Source of the DNA: Lumbricus rubellus
Lineage: Eukaryota; Annelida; Clitellata; Crassiclitellata; Lumbricidae
Length of the DNA stretch: 64,000 bases
Direction: 5' to 3'
Assembly: GCA_945859605.1 (NCBI GenBank)
Contig: OX243811.1
Coordinates: forward strand, 31,397,494 to 31,461,493
This document shows, piece by piece, positions 60,801 to 64,000 of this stretch. Position 1 is the first letter of the stretch. Every line of letters begins with the position of its first letter. The notes under the pieces were generated by a model. That model ran no database searches and was not told the origin of the DNA. It saw only the letters and a program-made list of their open reading frames with translations. The position numbers and the translations under genes were made by a program.

Positions 60801-63800
60801 ACTGGTCCATATACTTTAGAACACGCTCATCGTAAAAGTGTTCTTGCCATGTTGGAAGCTAAATCACAATAATATCAAAAAAATCTCTGTAATGAAGATG
60901 AGATAAATTCTGGAATTACGTTATATCAGAATTCGTGCTACAATAAGAAAAACTTCAGGGTTGCATCTGCTTTTACCTAGATACCTAATATGCTCTGTAT
61001 TAAGTGTCTTCATACATGCATATACATTATACACATAAATAACATTGTTAATACAATTTTAAAAGCACTCTGAAAAGCTTGCAAAAAGTTATTTTAAGTG
61101 ACTTCAAAGTAACGCAGAACAGGTTACATACAGTTGGGCTTAAGGCTGGAAAGATTTCATCAACATCCCTCGCAAACGTCAATTGCCGTGATATGTCGGT
61201 AAATTCTGAAAGACTATCGAGATCTTTTATACGTTTTGGCGATAAAAATTTGCAATTCTCTTCCATCCAAGCAGCTGAAGCTTGTGCCTGACTAGAACCT
61301 GCAATTGAAAAATTAGCATTCATATTTTTCATGCAAACTTTAAAATATTCAATTCTGATCAATATTTAGGAATTTAATTTTACAGCAGTACTTCATACTT
61401 CAACTTTTCTGCCATTTTTAACTGTCAGTCAGTAGCAAAACGATCAGATTACCATCACCATCAACATCCCTATAAAAATATATTGAATCAAAGAAAACAC
61501 GGTGGTATCATTAGTGTATCATTTACCACATCATATTTGAGAAATTTATCCCAATACCAACACTTTACCAATCTTCAAGACGCTAATATTCTTATTTCCT
61601 ACTAAAACAGAATTCATAATGCTCTATGGGTTCGCATTGTCTGACAATGGTGCTGCACAAAACTTACCATAAATGATACACACCCATTACAATAAAGTAT
61701 TTCCTAAAGGGCATACAGTGCAGAAAAACATAACCTGATCTTATTTAAGGCTCATTTAACTCACTTACTAACTTGCATATTTACTTACTTGCTAATGCTG
61801 TGTTCCATGCCTATGACGAGCACACCCCAAGCATAGTTCAAACCACTTAAGAACAAATTAAAGAAATGCCTTATTTATTTCGTGCAAATCAGAGTACAGA
61901 CATGAGACATATTCCAAATTAGACACAACCATCATAATTCAACCTGATGATATGTTTTTCGTCATGTTCCTAGGATTCGTTTGCATTTCTTTTTGTGTGA
62001 CCATCCAGCTGTCATAGATCTGCTTTGCCAACTCAAAACTTAGGTTGACGGAAAGACCGCTGTCCGGCATTAATCCTGGTAAAACAAAGAAAATTATTTT
62101 CGTAAATAAAACAGAAAATACAGTTCCACAAATCTATAGGTTTCTGCACTGACAATCAGTCCATAGATTCATGTAAGGCAATGCAGATAAGGCAAGGATG
62201 GCAAGGCACAGAAAAGCAAGTAAGATAATGGAATAAAGGTAATTAACGCCAGCTAGCAATTCCTTATAAATGTGGTTGTGCTGTGTCTGAAATGCCTTCA
62301 TGTCAAATCTGAATTGCTCTATTTGTGAACCATTTAGGTAAGGCTAGTCAGTCAGCTAAGTTAAGGAGCGCTTCTGAGAAGAGGGCTTAAAAGGGTGATA
62401 TAACAATTGCACATACGATGTCATACATACATATAAAACGTCAAGAGCAAAGGATCTCATCAGAAACAGAGAAATTTGGAGAAGTCATGTGGGAGCCTCA
62501 TCGTCGTCACTCGACTGACGGAAGAGAATAAAGAAGAAAGAAGAACATATAAAACAATGACAGAACTCTCACCATATGGTGAACTGGAGTGCAATGGTCC
62601 AAACAAATCGACGAGCTGAGCAGCAAACCCCGGCGTCAACGACATCGTTATTTTCTCGTCATCAGCCGACGACGACGAAGGCTGCTGCGGCCGAGGTGAA
62701 TCATACTTCTCTTCAACTCTTCCAGGTCCTTGACCTCTACGACCTCCTCTGGGGGACTCGACATACGGCACAACCTTCGGCTTGACGGAATCTCGACAGA
62801 GCGTGTACGACACCGGAGCCCGGCTCAGTCTGACTCCCACTTTGCGCTGAATGTCATTCAAGGGAGTCTGCTTAACCAGTGGGTCTTCATCACCACTGGA
62901 TGGGTTGGTGGAAGACGCTTTACATGGCGATACAGCGCTGTGATTCGGTCTGTTGTACTCGTAGCCGGAATCGAGTAGAATGTTGGCCGTGAGATCGGTG
63001 TCGTTGCCGCAGCCGTGTAGAATGTATCGCAGGTCGTCGTGCACGACGGTCGGAAAGCAGCTGCTGAGAAACGCCATATTAGCGTCGATGTTTCCATCGT
63101 CCAGATCGTCCGTCATCGTACTGTCGTCGCGTTTCGATACGGATACGATCCTTTTGTCCAACTCCATCTGACTCCAGATGGCTAATTCCCTATCGATTAT
63201 GGCCCTTGGTTTTGCAGCAAGTACGCACGAGAAAAGGCTCGCTTCGAAATGTTCGCCTCTTTCAAGACGGTAAACTGCCGCCAGATCTGAGGCTTCTGTC
63301 TGCGATGAACCGTCCTGGGATTCTTTCTTAGGGAGCTCAGAAAACCGGGAAACGCGAACAGGTGACACGACATTTATGGATGGCAGTGTAAACATCACAT
63401 CGTGCTGCTCAGACGCAGCGGTCCATCCATCAACGCTAGACTTGTTGTCACTCCCTGCTACCTTGACTTGTGCATCTGTAGTCTTCGTGCCACCCAATTT
63501 CCTCTCTTTAAGGTTTCTCTGTGGCAATGGATTCACACTCCTGTTTGAACAACTGTCGCTAGTTACACTGACTGAATCACCCGAATCTTGTTCCGACCAC
63601 GAAGATTCACCAAAAGCTTTCTGTGAACCTTGAATTGAATAAGGATTATCAATTGTACCTTTCCGACCCCAATAGTCCAACTCCACTGAGGAGGTTGTCA
63701 TCGCAGACGGTAATTGATTTCTTGAAACCTTTTCACGATTCTTCGTGAACTCTGAATCTTTGCAGAACGCTGTATGTCTGGCCTCTGCATACTCTGTGAA

Positions 63801-64000
63801 TCTGTCCAAAGCATCGAAATGACTAGAATCATTTAAAGAGTCAATGTCACCGGTGCTGCTCAAACTGCGCACTTCTTCCTGATTATCCAAGTTACGTAAA
63901 GGATTGCTAAACGATGAACTGTCAGGCGGTGAAACACTTCCAGAACTCGCAACTTCAGTTTCTTCCTCTTCAAAGATTTCCAAGTCGGGTCGCTGCTCCA
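51832..64000 (-). CDS. N4BP2: N4BP2/Cue2-like Smr-domain endonuclease, 5'-truncated by the window edge
   Basis: Nine exons join in phase from the right edge to a TAA at 51832. The first, open at the window edge, carries a long Ser/Asp/Glu-rich region, then a CUE-like helical bundle (AFLSSCFPTVVHDDL...DLTANILLDSG). Next come a second CUE-like segment (LTERYPMINATILDEIYEA), a charged linker, a DUF1771 coiled helix (HPVAMHYSEEAGRYKDKF), and a C-terminal Smr domain with DLHG, the GRGSHSH loop, ARIKPAVEAYL and the ending PAVLKVRLHVGF. Family knowledge: CUE plus DUF1771/Smr proteins include yeast Cue2, worm NONU-1 and animal N4BP2, which cut mRNA on collided ribosomes; human N4BP2 also has an N-terminal kinase-like domain, which would lie outside this window. 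The intron splitting the Smr domain carries the LTR element. Another name (an N4BP2-like paralogue) is possible. Confidence 0.9.
52531..53079. mobile_element. hAT-type MITE made of AAGACC minisatellite
   Basis: Ends CAGTGTTGTG and CACATCACTG are inverted repeats with one mismatch; flanked by the 8-bp duplication GAACAAAT (52523-52530 and 53080-53087). Inside are two AAGACC-rich arrays (52556-52700 and 52880-53025), each ending near GTCTCGAGACC palindromes. It lies in the last intron of the N4BP2-like gene. Confidence 0.85.
53195..53324 (-). CDS. N4BP2: N4BP2-like exon: second half of Smr domain
   Basis: 42 codons between acceptor TTGTTTCAG and donor GA/GTAAGT. Contains FLNVITGRGSHSHRKVARIK and PAVEAYLTRNNY, the GRG-HS loop and helix of Smr. 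The 4.7-kb intron before it contains the LTR element inserted in a SINE. Confidence 0.95.
53366..53440 (-). mobile_element. SINE family-1 tail fragment
   Basis: Reverse orientation: (ATTC)n, TATATAGCGCCTCTTCAAG, then CTCAGAGGCGCTCCCAG. It stands about 50 bp from the SINE hit by the LTR element, in opposite orientation. Confidence 0.65.
53493..53550 (+). mobile_element. tRNA-derived SINE, 5' part, interrupted by the LTR element
   Basis: A-box-like GTGCAGTGGTGTAGGGG and the first part of a B box (GTGGGTTCGA). The rest of the SINE resumes after the LTR element at 57330. The same family is found at 1643 and 34402. Confidence 0.85.
53551..54101 (+). repeat. 5' long terminal repeat
   Basis: TG...CA ends with 8-bp perfect terminal inverted repeats. 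It has a TATA-like TATATAATA near 53859 and AATAAA at 54018-54023, so the transcript would start and end inside the LTR as usual. Confidence 0.95.
54105..54119 (+). other. Primer-binding site, probably for a leucine tRNA
   Basis: TGGTGGCAGCGGTGG starts 3 bp past the left LTR. It is complementary to the usual 3' acceptor end of animal leucine tRNAs including CCA (established tRNA sequence knowledge). Confidence 0.75.
54162..54673 (+). repeat. 85-bp tandem array, six units, in the LTR-element leader
   Basis: A unit starting GCGGAGGAACAACCGACGGA is repeated about six times with only a few substitutions. 85 is not a multiple of three, so no reading frame is kept across units; this is untranslated leader between primer-binding site and ORF. 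A CAG/GTAAG donor-like site follows at about 54755. Confidence 0.9.
54955..55190 (+). repeat. Two-copy imperfect direct repeat before the ORF
   Basis: Two segments of about 120 bp share CACGGTTGATCGCCAA and CTGTCTGGTTGAAGTCCA in the same order. No coding sense; part of the long leader. Confidence 0.7.
55208..56593 (+). CDS. Chimeric Gag-protease-RT-stub ORF of the LTR element (461 codons)
   Basis: Residues 1-60 are helical and charged (MEKLTPDQQADIRKMSTDRL...), and 85-130 form an Arg/Glu-rich coiled coil. No zinc knuckle is seen. Around residues 205-310 lies a retropepsin-like region: QALLDGGAELCCINSSLV replaces the usual DSGA or DTGA by DGGA, followed by VRVWCAVVPNLNEAVII. Residues about 395-420 (MVELRIIQPFSIDIVSPYMY) look like the start of a Gypsy reverse transcriptase; then the frame jumps to HWKMAADFLSRI, like the end of RNase H, and stops. 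The polymerase core and integrase are absent, so the product cannot copy itself. The frame is intact, so it may still make a Gag-like protein. Confidence 0.8.
   Translation: MEKLTPDQQADIRKMSTDRLRRHVLKNKLDVAVLKMNKSELLEELAHMVAKWYKADALITEVPEVPSSESTTSDTEFLLQRHRFEFEVRKYKEEKWAREDEEEIAREQREDVERKARDEERNLRERGIEQIEKQTRVSACAVDVGENNQITVYNTRRGTGDQQRGVTDHMHVDAEHSFDPEVGKGEIIDNDRETDEPFIDTDEFHVRSYLDVQIDGLPNQQALLDGGAELCCINSSLVPVQHPDLPVHERVGLSGIQGRTGLVDFVRLRMKPGINKEEGIVDFAPAVRVWCAVVPNLNEAVIITPTGANLLSEVSKYNVLSVGRTEAGIHVTNRPEGETHAPTIAEAEEQKDKLISNLSAQKQSLEIGDEEELGEKEGENQDADIPNFLNPDMKRPIHEMVELRIIQPFSIDIVSPYMYSKDTKWLERPFDGPSNKPMSNATPRDFVDRHWKMAADFLSRI
56764..56778 (+). other. Polypurine tract
   Basis: TGCGAGGGGAGGTAA abuts the 3' LTR; the purine run GCGAGGGGAGG is the expected plus-strand primer. 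Confidence 0.75.
56779..57329 (+). repeat. 3' long terminal repeat
   Basis: Same length as the 5' copy, and I found no difference on reading through both. Followed directly by the duplicated TTCGA. Confidence 0.95.
57330..57495 (+). mobile_element. Same SINE, 3' part
   Basis: Continues with TTCGAATTCACC, completing the B box, then the family body and a 3' end GGGAGCGCCTTTGAGTAG...GGTGCTATAAC, followed by a (TA)n run. Removing the LTR element and one TTCGA copy restores a normal SINE. Confidence 0.85.
58019..58119 (-). CDS. N4BP2: N4BP2-like exon: first half of Smr domain
   Basis: 33 codons between acceptor CTCACACAG and donor G/GTAATA. Contains SIDLHGFSVQEALHLLQQS, the DLHG motif that opens Smr domains. 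Confidence 0.95.
58203..58291. repeat. (AATC)n microsatellite
   Basis: Imperfect AATC units in the N4BP2-like intron between the DUF1771 and Smr exons. Confidence 0.85.
58659..58897 (-). CDS. N4BP2: N4BP2-like exon with DUF1771
   Basis: 79 codons between acceptor GTGTTAG and donor AG/GTGGAA. HPVAMHYSEEAGRYKDKFRE followed by TQQMAAEMIMKN is the DUF1771 helical hairpin that normally precedes Smr. Confidence 0.93.
59464..59608 (-). CDS. N4BP2: N4BP2-like exon (linker before DUF1771)
   Basis: 48 codons between acceptor TTTTCGCAG and donor CAG/GTATAA. Contains the charged helix KKKAEELELQLIQRAIEES. Phases fit both neighbours. Confidence 0.9.
60407..60534 (-). CDS. N4BP2: N4BP2-like exon with second CUE-like segment
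   Basis: 42 codons between acceptor TTGTTCAG and donor GG/GTAAAA. LTERYPMINATILDEIYEA has the CUE pattern of a hydrophobic-Pro helix followed by a Leu/Ile-rich helix, as in the paired CUE-like bundles of this family. Confidence 0.9.
61132..61298 (-). CDS. N4BP2: N4BP2-like exon
   Basis: 55 codons between acceptor AATTGCAG and donor ACT/GTATGT (SSQAQASAAWMEENC...DEIFPALSPT). Phases fit both neighbours. Confidence 0.9.
61944..62075 (-). CDS. N4BP2: N4BP2-like exon
   Basis: 43 codons between acceptor TTTACCAG and donor G/GTTGAA. LSVNLSFELAKQIYDSWMV is a helical segment. Phases fit both neighbours. Confidence 0.9.
62360..62418 (+). mobile_element. SINE family-1 tail fragment
   Basis: GGAGCGCTTCTGAGAAGAGG...GGGTGATATAACAATTGCAC matches the ends of the SINEs at 1.8 and 57.4 kb. 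Confidence 0.55.
62573..64000 (-). CDS. N4BP2: N4BP2-like exon (open at right edge) with CUE domain
   Basis: About 475 codons, open to the window edge, ending PY plus one base at G/GTGAGA. No ATG is needed inside, so this is an internal or 5'-incomplete exon. The first two thirds are Ser/Asp/Glu-rich and probably disordered; the CUE-like bundle lies at about 62955-63090. After it comes a Pro/Arg/Ser-rich stretch and FAAQLVDLFGPLHSSS. Confidence 0.9.

Overview
This is eukaryotic, intron-rich, AT-leaning DNA from an animal. The two main genes are built from short exons with GT-AG (twice GC-AG) introns. Between them lie tRNA-derived SINEs, CR1/L2-like LINE pieces, hAT and Tc1/mariner derivatives, an LTR element and many microsatellites. 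I infer a marine invertebrate, possibly a deuterostome, from general appearance only; I cannot name the species.

Layout. (1) 1-6.4 kb: no supported gene; a SINE (1.64-1.88 kb), a Tc1/mariner copy with long inverted ends (2.09-3.31 kb), a purine tract, a long (CA)n and a CTG/CAG-type degenerate minisatellite. (2) 6.4-33.6 kb, minus strand: a THADA orthologue. I could join 35 coding exons with every splice phase agreeing, giving one open frame of about 1,985 codons, close to the length of human THADA. Its introns hold a LINE, a LINE tail, a hAT MITE, two TA-flanked inverted-repeat elements and a 30-bp tandem repeat. A further ATG-containing exon at 35.7-35.8 kb may be its 5' end, but its phase does not fit directly. 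(3) 34-48 kb: gene-poor; SINEs, a foldback element, a single-exon acidic low-complexity gene (37.49-38.16 kb, minus), two copies of an element carrying long C-rich tracts, a second SINE family, MITEs and microsatellites. (4) 48.3-49.4 kb: an internally deleted hAT transposon with a perfect 8-bp target duplication. (5) 51.8-64 kb, minus strand: the 3' two-thirds or so of an N4BP2/Cue2-like gene (CUE, DUF1771, Smr), running off the right edge; nine exons join in phase to a stop at 51832.

The most striking accessory feature is a 3,779-bp LTR retrotransposon (53551-57329) in the intron that splits the Smr domain of the N4BP2-like gene. Its two 551-bp LTRs appear identical, it is flanked by the 5-bp duplication TTCGA, and it landed inside the B box of a tRNA-derived SINE. 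It has a primer-binding site, a polypurine tract, a six-unit 85-bp array in its leader, and one 461-codon ORF joining a Gag-like start, a protease-like region, a stub of reverse transcriptase and the end of RNase H. Reverse transcriptase, most of RNase H and integrase are missing, so a recent insertion must have been made with enzymes from another element. Next to it, a 549-bp hAT-type MITE (52531-53079) consists mostly of AAGACC minisatellite.

Functionally the two genes are both RNA-related: THADA is the scaffold partner of the FTSJ1 tRNA 2'-O-methyltransferase, and N4BP2/Cue2/NONU-1 proteins act in cleavage of mRNA on stalled ribosomes. Nothing in the sequence shows that they are co-regulated.
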